Notes: generated by a model from the sequence alone, not told the origin. Shown: positions 1 to 5,720, counted from the stretch's first letter. The stretch: 8,621 nt of DNA from Candidatus Melainabacteria bacterium (GCA_028817775.1 JAPPOW010000238.1:1-8621); one strand, 5' to 3'. Translations and numbers: made by a program.

Positions 1-738
1 ATTAAAATCTCCACCAGAACCAGGCGCAAATATATCAGCCAGTAAATTACGGAAGAATAAATTGTGATCAAGCTCTAAGCCGTTACTAAAACTAATGATG
101 CAAATACCTCTACCCTTACTACCCTTGCCGTTATAAGCAATGATATTGTTTGAGAGTCTTGGGGCAGAGTCACCAGTGATAAAAATCCCGTTACTATCAC
201 CGCGGATGATTGTATTGTTGATGAAGTTTGGTGAAGCTCCGTCTATATAAACTTGGTGTGGGTCATCGCCACCTTTGGCACGGCGGTTGTTAGAAATTAC
301 ATTATTGAAAAAAGTGGGGCTGCCGTTTTCAATAAAGATTCCACTAGCATGATCCAATGATTTATTTGCTAAAATCCAGCTCCGGTTGACCCGAGGACTG
401 CTGTCTTTGATATGGACCGCTCCCTCATCTTTACCACCAGTTACTCTCACTTGATCTAATAAGCTCAGGAAACCTTCACCATTGTCAAAATTAACTACAG
501 GTCCTTCACCGCTGCCGTTAATGACGGAGTCTCGCCCTTGACCAACTACGGAGATTGCTTTACCGCGGAAGTCTATATCACCAGTATATGTACCAGCAGC
601 AAGATTGATAGTATCTCCATCCGAGGCAAGATCTATCGTGTCCTGAATCGACATGCCGTCACTTAAATCAAAGCTCTCGGCATAAATTGCCAGAGGACTT
701 AACAGAATTACTAGCACAAGACTTAATCTGATCATCAT
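1..738 (-). CDS. Secreted parallel beta-helix protein, C-terminus outside window
   Basis: I translated this from the minus strand; 246 residues are visible and the frame runs open off the left edge of the window. The N-terminus (two Met codons, then an Arg and a hydrophobic run ending PLAIYA, residue 20) is a typical Sec signal peptide, so the product is exported. After about residue 45 the chain is a series of right-handed parallel beta-helix turns: motifs such as SPRVNRSWI, SPTFFNNVISNN, SPNFINNTI, NGIFITGD and RLSNNIIAYN recur about every 20-25 residues, as in the NosD/PbH1 (Beta_helix) families. Some members bind or cleave polysaccharide, but no catalytic residues can be assigned here. 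It begins 15 nt after the end of the broken acetyltransferase gene and has no clear Shine-Dalgarno sequence, so it is probably co-transcribed from the lipoprotein promoter. Either of two adjacent ATGs (738 or 735) could be the start. Substrate and anchoring are unknown. Confidence 0.82.
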   Translation of the reverse strand, partial: MMIRLSLVLVILLSPLAIYAESFDLSDGMSIQDTIDLASDGDTINLAAGTYTGDIDFRGKAISVVGQGRDSVINGSGEGPVVNFDNGEGFLSLLDQVRVTGGKDEGAVHIKDSSPRVNRSWILANKSLDHASGIFIENGSPTFFNNVISNNRRAKGGDDPHQVYIDGASPNFINNTIIRGDSNGIFITGDSAPRLSNNIIAYNGKGSKGRGICIISFSNGLELDHNLFFRNLLADIFAPGSGGDFN

Positions 739-753
739 TCTAGTCTAACAGCC

Positions 754-1239
754 CTAAAGGTCTTTACGGAAATGCTGCTCTGTTATTTGATTAGCTCCAC
801 CAAGCTCTCTAGTTTCATCCAGCTTCTTGGCGCCAAGTTTCTCATAGAGTTGGTGAGCTTTGGTGAACAAAGTGTCAGACCAAATATCTATATGCTCACA
901 ACCTTGCTCACGCGCATAAGCAAAGGCCCAGTCAGAAAGTTTTACGCCCAGACCTTGACGACGTTAATCTGGGTCAACAAAGCCTCGCTTGAGTTCAATC
1001 TTGCCAAGTGCAATTTTGACTGCAACAGAGGCAATAACCTTCTCTTGATCCAATAAAATTTTGAAGCAACTTGGTTTGTAGTATTGAGTTTTGATTTCGA
1101 GTAAATCAGCGTCGAGTGAATCTAGTTCTATGACTTGATCGTATTCAGCATAAATTTTTCTCAACATCTCAATCAGCTGATCTTGATATTGATCCTGGTA
1201 GTCAACAAATTTATAGGGCTCAAAATTATTTGCAGACAT
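754..1239 (-). pseudogene. GNAT family N-acetyltransferase interrupted by an in-frame TAA
   Basis: The minus-strand frame opens at ATG 1239 and meets TAA at 964-966 after 91 residues. The same frame then stays open for 69 more codons to TAG at 754-756. The two halves join into one normal-length (161-codon) GNAT acyltransferase. The stop falls at residue 92, inside the acetyl-CoA-binding motif A: VDPD, stop, RRQGLG, matching the family pattern R/Q-x-x-G-x-G/A just after the stop. The second half carries the usual GNAT C-terminal features (DIWSDTLFTKAHQLYEKLGAKK). GNAT enzymes transfer acyl groups from CoA to an amine; the substrate cannot be told. The start overlaps the lipoprotein gene by 14 nt, which suggests translational coupling. 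The TAA could be a recent nonsense mutation, a sequencing error or a read-through site. The 91-residue piece alone lacks the CoA site and is unlikely to be active. Confidence 0.8.
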
Positions 1240-1660
1240 GTTTTAAGACATCACCGTGTACTGTGCCGGCTTTGGCATATTCCAGCTCACCATTGATCCA
1301 CTTCTTGTCGATCATTTTTTCTTTGGAGTCATAGAGTTGGTAAGCATTGATGCGGGCAGTCTTAGCTCTGCAGTCGTAGTCCACTGCAGCATCAATTCGT
1401 TTGACCATCATATTGCCTGAGATTTCACCTGGTTTATCACCAGCAAATGGAATTGCTTTGGCTCTACCAAAAACCATCTTGAGCCAAGTCTTACATTTAC
1501 CGTCCTTGCATTCAATTCGGTTCTTGTCGAGGTATATGACTTGTGGGTTTTCATCTCTAGTCTCAGAAACTCTCAGCCAGTTATTTGGCTGGTACTCAAA
1601 TGGATTCGAGCAAGAAGCTAGGACGAAGGTAGTCAAAACTATGCCAAATTTTTTAAGCAT
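1226..1660 (-). CDS. Small lipoprotein, surface-adhesin protein E-like
   Basis: This is a 144-residue protein with a lipoprotein signal peptide: Lys-Lys at 3-4, a hydrophobic core, and the lipobox L14-A-S-C17, so it should be lipidated at Cys17 and membrane-anchored. The mature part starts with W28-L-R-V, then YLDKNRIEC, KTWLKM, a central basic stretch, DYDC and a C-terminal HVC. This order (Trp, Asp before the first strand pair, Trp, a Cys in the middle and a Cys at the end) resembles the surface-adhesin protein E-like domain found in many small bacterial lipoproteins; that match is by pattern only. Cys51, Cys56, Cys97 and Cys143 could form two disulfides in the periplasm. It is the first gene of a three-gene minus-strand unit with the acetyltransferase and the beta-helix protein. 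An extended -10 sequence ends 7 nt before its ATG, so its message is probably leaderless. Confidence 0.72.
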   Translation of the reverse strand: MLKKFGIVLTTFVLASCSNPFEYQPNNWLRVSETRDENPQVIYLDKNRIECKDGKCKTWLKMVFGRAKAIPFAGDKPGEISGNMMVKRIDAAVDYDCRAKTARINAYQLYDSKEKMIDKKWINGELEYAKAGTVHGDVLKHVCK

Positions 1661-1667
1661 TAGCTAT

Positions 1668-1676
1668 ATTATGGCA
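1668..1676 (-). promoter_or_regulatory. Extended -10 promoter of the lipoprotein operon
   Basis: Read on the minus strand, this is TGCCATAAT: the TGn extension plus a hexamer with five of six matches to TATAAT. The hexamer ends exactly 7 nt before the ATG at 1660, which puts the transcription start at or next to the start codon. No convincing -35 is visible, as is usual for extended -10 promoters. It lies back to back with the plus-strand tRNA promoter. Confidence 0.55.
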
Positions 1677-1687
1677 TTTTTGAAATC

Positions 1688-1696
1688 TGCTAGAAT
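1688..1696 (+). promoter_or_regulatory. Extended -10 promoter of the tRNA-Leu unit
   Basis: TGCTAGAAT is identical to the nonamer found upstream of lysC. Initiation about 7 nt downstream (near 1703) would start the transcript just before the tRNA-like fragment at 1707, making that fragment the 5' leader of the tRNA precursor. No clear -35 is seen. Confidence 0.5.
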
Positions 1697-1706
1697 TGAC
1701 GGCTGA

Positions 1707-1749
1707 GTCCTGGTGGTGGAATTGGTAGGGCCGCCATCTTGAGGGACCA
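1707..1749 (+). pseudogene. Truncated tRNA-Leu copy (5' half) in tandem with the intact gene
   Basis: Aligned without gaps to the first 40 nt of the tRNA-Leu at 1751, this segment matches at 32 positions, covering the acceptor 5' strand, the D arm and the anticodon loop (CTTGAG). It then ends in GGGACCA, so GTCC at its start can pair with GGAC near its end, leaving a CA tail. There is no T arm or variable arm, so it cannot be a functional tRNA. Inside it, TGGTGG (1711-1716) can pair with CCGCCA (1731-1736). It is best read as a decayed tandem duplication that now forms the leader of the real tRNA. Confidence 0.65.
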
Positions 1750-1750
1750 T

Positions 1751-1837
1751 GTCCTTGTGGCGGAACTGGTAGACGCGCTATCTTGAGGGGGTAGTGGCCT
1801 TTTGGCTGTATGAGTTCAAATCTCATCAAGGACACCA
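1751..1837 (+). tRNA. tRNA-Leu, anticodon GAG
   Basis: An 87-nt class II tRNA. The acceptor stem is GTCCTTG (1751-1757) with CAAGGAC (1827-1833), followed by discriminator A and an encoded CCA. The D arm is GCGGAACTGGTAGACGC. The anticodon stem is CTATC/GGTAG (1778-1782, 1790-1794) with loop TTGAGGG, giving anticodon GAG at 1785-1787. A long variable arm (GCC-TTTT-GGC) marks it as Leu/Ser/Tyr class. The T arm is ATGAG, TTCAAAT, CTCAT. The GAG anticodon, the general sequence and discriminator A identify leucine; it reads CUC and CUU codons. Confidence 0.95.
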
Positions 1838-1912
1838 CTTTCTATCGAAATCGAAGCCCTTGCCTATCTAGCAGGAGTCTAGTCCGATTATGGTCCCAAT
1901 CTTTACCTACCT

Positions 1913-2057
1913 GATGCCGCAGGGCGCTACTCTGAAAGCGCCCTTTCGCTGGTACCCGCACACAGTGAGCCAGCTCTGCTGGCTATAACCGTCCTCGGTG
2001 GCGCTGCTATGTCTTTGAGGCTTCGTTTCGGTAGAAAGAGTAGCGCCGTCCGGCATC
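1913..2057. ncRNA. Candidate structured non-coding RNA, class unknown
   Basis: This protein-free stretch is visibly richer in G+C than the genes around it. A long stem closes it: GATGCCG (1913-1919) pairs with CGGCATC (2051-2057). A 3x3 internal loop follows, then GGCGCTACTCT (1923-1933) pairs perfectly with AGAGTAGCGCC (2037-2047). Inside lie several small hairpins: GAAAG/CTTTC (1934-1947), a perfect 7-bp AGCCAGC/GCTGGCT with a 3-nt loop (1968-1984), ACCG/CGGT (1988-1999) and a weaker one at 2017-2029. This is a multibranched fold, unlike the single long hairpin of 6S RNA. I found none of the conserved sequences of RNase P RNA, tmRNA, SRP RNA or the common riboswitches on either strand. The strand is undecided. 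Plus would fit the tRNA direction and a T5 run at 2078-2082. No long ORF spans it. Confidence 0.5.
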
Positions 2058-2085
2058 GAAATACAGATTAGTAAAACTTTTTAAC

Positions 2086-2103
2086 CCCCTCGAATTCGAG
2101 GGG
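2086..2103. repeat. Perfect 18-bp palindrome
   Basis: CCCCTCGAATTCGAGGGG is fully self-complementary. It follows a short T run on the plus strand. It has no T run after it on either strand, so it is not a standard intrinsic terminator. It may end the upstream RNA gene by another route or bind a dimeric protein. The rest of 2058-2130 shows nothing else clear. Confidence 0.5.
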
Positions 2104-2136
2104 ATTGGCTATGGAAATTGCCATTTAGTAGGATAT

Positions 2137-2155
2137 CATTTGCAAATGCTATAAT
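2137..2155 (+). promoter_or_regulatory. Extended -10 promoter with overlapping palindromic operator candidate
   Basis: TGCTATAAT (2147-2155) is a perfect extended -10 and ends exactly 7 nt before the ATG at 2163, which implies a leaderless message. The 12-bp palindrome CATTTGCAAATG (2137-2148) overlaps the TG extension, and a further GATAT/ATATC pair (2132-2136, 2154-2158) flanks it. A repressor bound there would block the polymerase. That role is inference. Confidence 0.55.
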
Positions 2156-2162
2156 ATCTTGA

Positions 2163-3053
2163 ATGGTCAAGCCTCTGAGCATTAATTCACTTGCAAAACT
2201 GCCAATACCAACTCTTGTTGAAAAACTAAAAGCAGAGTCACAAATTATCAGAGATAATGCAATGCCTTTGCGTCAGAGAGAAACTGGTTATGATGATCAA
2301 ACCCATACTTGGCAGCCTTGGACTAGTAGACATCCTCAGAATCAAAGTATTGAACTTGTAGCAGGCGTGAATAATGATAGATCTATTCATACCGAGATCA
2401 GAAATCTTCGTGTGCCTTTGTGGCAAAGTTCTACTGTTCTGCCGGGTGTCTATGAAGCTCACCGTAAAGAAGTGAGAAGACTTCATAGTACTAGTGATGA
2501 ATCTAAACCAGCAAATGAAAATAGTCTCTTTTATGTCGAGAGATCAGGAGATACTAAACGGCTTGAGCTCAGATGTGATGAAGGACTTTTGGCTGATATT
2601 CAAGAAGATCTAATTTTTGATGAGGCGCCTGCAAATATTCAAGACCTGGTTGATATGGCAGCCAACTTTGTAGATATCGCTTCAGACTACAAGCTTTCAG
2701 AATTAGCTCCTCTTAGAATTGAGCTTGGTACTGAAGAGAATATAGGCGGTTCCAGTCAAGGTGAGGCAGATCTTTTCATTGATGATAGCGTTATGACCTT
2801 AAGTTATCGTATGCCAAATGGAGATTCTGGTTATGACGAGGGCTCATTAAGTTTAAAAAAACTTAGTAGAGGCAAGTTGGCTATTGAGTTTTTGCCAAGT
2901 TATAGAACTACCCGGCGTCCAAGACCTATTAAGGTAATTTATCAAGGAGAGGGTAATTATCAGATACAAACGACTCCTCATCGTTTTAGTGCTAAGAGAC
3001 TGAGCTTAAGTGGATCTTCAACTCAAGCCCTAGACAATTATATGGCTGCTTAA
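2163..3053 (+). CDS. Hypothetical protein, 296 residues
   Basis: I do not recognise a family. There is no signal peptide, membrane segment or Cys-rich motif, so the product should be soluble and cytoplasmic. The first third is rich in Arg, Asn and Gln and looks irregular (TWQPWTSRHPQNQS, RRLHSTSDESKPANENS). The middle (about residues 125-185) has a short strand region, an acidic stretch and an amphipathic helix (DIQDLVDMAANFVDIASDY-like). The last third alternates strands and basic turns (KLSRGKLAIEF, TTRRPRPIKVIYQ, GNYQIQTTPHRFSAKRL), suggesting a small beta domain. The ATG is fixed by the -10 sequence 7 nt upstream; no Shine-Dalgarno is present. It precedes the MqnB-like gene by 22 nt on the same strand, so the two may share a transcript, but no functional link is evident. 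Confidence 0.7.
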   Translation: MVKPLSINSLAKLPIPTLVEKLKAESQIIRDNAMPLRQRETGYDDQTHTWQPWTSRHPQNQSIELVAGVNNDRSIHTEIRNLRVPLWQSSTVLPGVYEAHRKEVRRLHSTSDESKPANENSLFYVERSGDTKRLELRCDEGLLADIQEDLIFDEAPANIQDLVDMAANFVDIASDYKLSELAPLRIELGTEENIGGSSQGEADLFIDDSVMTLSYRMPNGDSGYDEGSLSLKKLSRGKLAIEFLPSYRTTRRPRPIKVIYQGEGNYQIQTTPHRFSAKRLSLSGSSTQALDNYMAA

Positions 3054-3075
3054 GCATGATAGACTTGCAATTCCA

Positions 3076-3669
3076 GTGCTTCTAATCTGCTCAGCTTGGC
3101 AAAATGAACTCAAAGCTTTACCAGCTATGCCTAATATGCAGCAAGAAACTTTGGGGATTGGCTACCTTGAAGCTGCTTTGAGCTTGGAGAAAATTCTTGA
3201 AGCAAATCCAGAGATAGAAGAAGTGATTTTTCTTGCTACGGCTGGTGCCTATAAACAAGATCTAGAGATTGGAGATTTGGTCTCTGTGAAATCTGTGGCT
3301 TTGCTTAATCCCGGTGTGATCGAAAATCAAGCATATGTGCCAAAAGAATATGAAGAGTTTGAAGCCAAGCAGAATTCAAAACTTACAAGGGGATTGACTG
3401 AAGTTAAATGTTTGTCGAGTCTTGAAATTACTAAGGATGAAAAATTTTCTCAGACTCTCGTTGATCACTATTCTGCAAAATTAGCATTGGTAGAAAATAT
3501 GGAGCTCTATGGAGTTGCCAAAGTTTGTGCAAGTAGAGATTTACCATGGTCTGCAATTCTTGGTATCAGCAACTATACCAACACAAATGCTCATAAGGAT
3601 TGGCAAGCCAATGAAGCTAAGCTAGTAACTAAATTTGTTGGACTTCCTAGCTGGAAGCTTCTTAGATAG
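3076..3669 (+). CDS. MqnB/nucleoside-phosphorylase superfamily protein (futalosine hydrolase-like)
   Basis: A 197-residue protein with the pattern of the MTAN/PNP/MqnB nucleosidase fold. The N-terminal strand LLICSAWQNEL carries the acidic residue near the active-site entrance. A Gly-rich first turn (GIGYLEAA) and IEEVIFLATAGAY match the family's central strands. The segment LVENMELYGVAKVC corresponds to the nucleoside-binding V-E-M-E motif, and ILGISNYTNTNAHKDWQAN to the catalytic S-N/D loop seen in futalosine hydrolases. MqnB cleaves futalosine in the alternative menaquinone pathway, which would feed a NADH dehydrogenase like the one at the right end. Substrate assignment is tentative, since MTAN and other nucleosidases share these motifs. 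The start is uncertain: GTG at 3076 gives the usual family N-terminus but has no ribosome site, and ATG 3056 is in another frame. The gene overlaps the convergent HDOD gene by 8 nt. Confidence 0.65.
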   Translation: MLLICSAWQNELKALPAMPNMQQETLGIGYLEAALSLEKILEANPEIEEVIFLATAGAYKQDLEIGDLVSVKSVALLNPGVIENQAYVPKEYEEFEAKQNSKLTRGLTEVKCLSSLEITKDEKFSQTLVDHYSAKLALVENMELYGVAKVCASRDLPWSAILGISNYTNTNAHKDWQANEAKLVTKFVGLPSWKLLR

Positions 3670-4468
3670 ACATTAGCTCGCGAGTTTCGTCGACTATAGA
3701 TTCAATTAATTTGAGATCTAGTGTGACTTTAAGCTCTTCAATTAGTTCTTCGTTTCTTTCACAAAAACTTTCTAGCTGTTCTTTTTCCTCAATAGGACCA
3801 AATATTAATAGTTCGTGAGCAAGATCAATAATTCTATTGTAAGGCGTGACCTTAGAGTTTTCTTGATCTTCTTGATTGGCTACTATGCAAAGGACATTGG
3901 ATGGTAGTCCCCATTGCTCTAGTACTAATATCGAGAGTTCAAGATGGTGGTAGCCAAAGAGTTCTGTTTCCTGCTTCAATCTATCGTAAAAATTCTGTTT
4001 CAAATTTATTTTTGTAAATTTCTCTTCATCAAAGTGAGCCAAAGCAAAGAGTCCATACTGTTGTAACATTACAGCCATAAAGATTTCCTCTGCAGTCTCT
4101 TGATGGTTTCCTAACTTGAGTGCTATTCTTTTAGACGCATGTGCTACAAAAATTCCATCAAACCATAATTGTTTGTTCTGACAAACATTATGCAGGGCAG
4201 TAAGTACCGCGATATTTTTAAGAATGTTAAAACCAAGTACGTCTACAATTTCAGTTAGGGATTCCATGCGACGACAATTGCCCATGGCAGCAGAGTTGGC
4301 ATATTTGAAGGCATTAGCAAACAAGACTTGATCTAGAGCCAATAGGTGCATAATTTCAAGACGCGTAGTCTGTGGATCGTCAATGATATTAATTAACTTA
4401 GTCACGGCCGGAGAACTTGCTGGCAAGCTATCCAACTTCTTGGTAATATCTTTTGTTAAAGTCGACAT
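3662..4468 (-). CDS. HDOD domain protein (signalling)
   Basis: A 268-residue protein made almost entirely of one HDOD domain. It starts with the family's LPASSPAVTKLINIIDD opening (residues 15-31). Next come LALDQVLFANAFKYANSA (the position of the usual I-x-x-D-P-x-L...aNSa stretch), the MESLTEIVDVLG turn that normally reads sI..Ai..lG, and a helical C-terminal half. HDOD proteins are relatives of HD phosphohydrolases that have lost the metal-binding His-Asp and act in signal transduction, often with c-di-GMP, chemotaxis or stress systems; the exact role here is unknown. It has no attached receiver, kinase or GGDEF domain. The start is well supported: GGGAGAAGG lies just before the ATG and a TATAAT lies 31 nt upstream. 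Two PHO-box-like repeats precede that -10. Its 3' end overlaps the MqnB-like gene tail to tail. Confidence 0.88.
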   Translation of the reverse strand: MSTLTKDITKKLDSLPASSPAVTKLINIIDDPQTTRLEIMHLLALDQVLFANAFKYANSAAMGNCRRMESLTEIVDVLGFNILKNIAVLTALHNVCQNKQLWFDGIFVAHASKRIALKLGNHQETAEEIFMAVMLQQYGLFALAHFDEEKFTKINLKQNFYDRLKQETELFGYHHLELSILVLEQWGLPSNVLCIVANQEDQENSKVTPYNRIIDLAHELLIFGPIEEKEQLESFCERNEELIEELKVTLDLKLIESIVDETRELMSI

Positions 4469-4499
4469 CCTTCTCCCTTATTTAGCCTAGATCCTGTGT

Positions 4500-4534
4500 A
4501 TTATATTGGCGAAATTGGTTAAGGACTGGTTAAC
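4500..4534 (-). promoter_or_regulatory. Promoter of the HDOD gene with a PHO-box-like tandem repeat
   Basis: On the minus strand the order is GTTAACCA (4534-4527), 3 nt, CTTAACCA (4523-4516), 10 nt, TATAAT (4505-4500). Two 8-bp direct repeats with an 11-bp period, ending about 10 bp before the -10 and replacing the -35, is the layout of PhoB-type activator sites. The repeat sequence itself fits the cyanobacterial SphR PHO box (PyTTAAPyPyT/A with 3-nt gaps). The first base of the distal repeat (G) deviates. A transcript from here would have a leader of about 25 nt. Confidence 0.5.
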
Positions 4535-4575
4535 AATGGCTTATTTCTGGATCATTTAGACCGGATAAGAGTCAC

Positions 4576-4581
4576 TATAAT
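4576..4581 (+). promoter_or_regulatory. -10 sequence of the two-domain secreted protein gene
   Basis: TATAAT ends exactly 7 nt before the ATG at 4589. The 7 nt are AAGGAAG, which look like a Shine-Dalgarno but would sit too close to the ATG and at most just inside the transcript. No TG extension and no clear -35 are seen. The TTAACC repeats at 4516-4534 lie about 40 bp upstream and could also affect this promoter. Confidence 0.5.
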
Positions 4582-4588
4582 AAGGAAG

Positions 4589-5599
4589 ATGTTTAAACGA
4601 GCCCTATTTTTGACTTTGATCTTGATTATGCCAGTTTCATGGGCCGCTAACCCTAATGCTGATCAATTGATCGGCACTTGGCATATATATGATTCTAGTG
4701 ACACTTTGATTGATAGTATCGATATAAGTGTGGTGATTTCCAAGAAAAAAACTTCACGTTTTAGCTATACCCAAGCTTCGCACCAAGATCTCAAAGAAAA
4801 TTCTTTGCAAGGGTTTTTGTTTGATGACTATATAGTTTTTGATTTGATCAGTATGGGTTTTGCTCAGACTTATATAGCTGAGATTGATTTTGACAACGAT
4901 TCTGGACCTGGAGTTGAGATCAAAGCTCAATTAGCCAACTGCACTGTAGTTGGAGAGGACACTAGTTTAGTGAAGAAGAAATTCAACTCGCGGCTTGCAG
5001 TTGATTCTGCTCAGTGTGATGCTTCTACTTTGTTTGACTCAGCGGTTGCTGATATTAAGTTTGTCAAAGAAGGTGCTGATATAAATTCTGTGCCGACTGA
5101 CAACAGTCCTTCTGAGACTATCACCAATAAAGAATCTAAATTCCAGAACAAAGTTGAAGGGGTTTGGAGGATAGCTGGCAACTCGCCAAGCCTGCGCCGC
5201 CGTATTGTCATCAAAGACCTTGCTGTTCATCATCTTGGTTATAGTTTTACTTATCGTTTACTTAATAATAAAACTGCGCTTGCCAATATTAGTGGCTCGG
5301 ATTTTGAAACTGCTGATCGTCAAGGTTTTGTTGTTAACAACTATATGATGATTAATACAGCTCGTTTCGATAAACCAGATGAGTTATTGCTTTTGAAATT
5401 AAATTCAAATACTTTGAAGTCTGGCTCTGGTAAAGAACTACGTACTACTAGTGCTGATTGTTTCCCACTCAAAAACCCGGATCCGAATATCAAAATCTGC
5501 ACACCTAATGATTCCAGTGCCAAAACTGCCAATGCCACTACTAGGCTGGGTGGCAGGAAAGCCAGTAAGGTTGAAACAAATCTAAGTATAGACTTCTAA
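4589..5599 (+). CDS. Secreted protein with two related lipocalin-size domains, function unknown
   Basis: A 336-residue protein with a clear Sec signal peptide (FKRALFLTLILIMPVSWA, cleavage near residue 19-20) and no other membrane segment or lipobox, so it is periplasmic or released. Two domains of about 110-120 residues follow. Each opens with a short G-T/V-W motif (QLIGTWHI at 26-33, KVEGVWRI at 188-195), continues with alternating strands containing an F-S/T-Y-T/R pair (SRFSYT; YSFTYR), then a Q-G-F-x-x-x-x-Y segment (LQGFLFDDYIVFD; RQGFVVNNYMMIN), and ends near a Cys (NC, DC). This looks like an internal duplication of a beta-barrel domain in the style of lipocalin-like proteins; no ligand can be inferred. 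A Ser/Thr/Asn-rich linker (about 163-186) joins them. The C-terminus (SSAKTANATTRLGGRK...) is low complexity. It is divergent from the HDOD gene. Confidence 0.75.
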   Translation: MFKRALFLTLILIMPVSWAANPNADQLIGTWHIYDSSDTLIDSIDISVVISKKKTSRFSYTQASHQDLKENSLQGFLFDDYIVFDLISMGFAQTYIAEIDFDNDSGPGVEIKAQLANCTVVGEDTSLVKKKFNSRLAVDSAQCDASTLFDSAVADIKFVKEGADINSVPTDNSPSETITNKESKFQNKVEGVWRIAGNSPSLRRRIVIKDLAVHHLGYSFTYRLLNNKTALANISGSDFETADRQGFVVNNYMMINTARFDKPDELLLLKLNSNTLKSGSGKELRTTSADCFPLKNPDPNIKICTPNDSSAKTANATTRLGGRKASKVETNLSIDF

Positions 5600-5600
5600 T

Positions 5601-5692
5601 GTCATCCTGAGCCCGAAGGGCGTCAGGATCCCATAATCAGATTTGCAGCAATGAGGTCCTGACGTCGTGCCTTTGGCACTCCTCAGGATGAC
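5601..5692. repeat. Palindromic intergenic repeat element, copy 1 (92 bp)
   Basis: The ends are GTCATCCTGA (5601-5610) and TCAGGATGAC (5683-5692). Each half folds by itself: ATCCTGA-GCCC / GGGC-G-TCAGGAT on the left, and a stem with GTGCC-TTT-GGCAC at its tip on the right, joined by an AT-rich spacer. It starts 1 nt after the stop codon of the upstream gene. Such ends are typical of dispersed REP/MITE-like repeats. No transposase or clear target duplication is visible. Confidence 0.75.
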
Positions 5693-5700
5693 AAAAAATT

Positions 5701-5709
5701 TGCTAGAAT
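5701..5709 (+). promoter_or_regulatory. Extended -10 promoter of lysC
   Basis: TGCTAGAAT, the same nonamer as before tRNA-Leu, ends 11 nt before the lysC ATG. The leader would be only about 4-5 nt, so GAGGG (5712-5716) could not be used fully as a Shine-Dalgarno. It sits 8 bp outside the right end of repeat copy 1. No lysine riboswitch fits in the interval. Confidence 0.5.
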
Positions 5710-5720
5710 ACGAGGGTTAA

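Noticed and set aside
772..1056. A 94-codon plus-strand ORF opposite the acetyltransferase
   Set aside because: The minus strand of the same stretch encodes recognisable GNAT motifs; the plus frame has none.
1653..1838. A 61-codon minus-strand ORF antisense to the tRNA
   Set aside because: It runs antisense to a well-formed tRNA and has no protein-like features.
1913..2057. The structured RNA as a retron RNA or 6S RNA
   Set aside because: There is no reverse transcriptase nearby (the 296-residue neighbour lacks a YxDD-type motif), and the interior is multibranched rather than the single long hairpin with a central bubble expected of 6S.
2086..2103. The 18-bp palindrome as a rho-independent terminator
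   Set aside because: No U run follows it on either strand; the nearby T5 run precedes it on the plus strand.
5011..5538. Several 64-67 codon minus-strand ORFs within the two-domain secreted protein gene
   Set aside because: They overlap each other and the real gene, with no promoter, ribosome site or recognisable motif.
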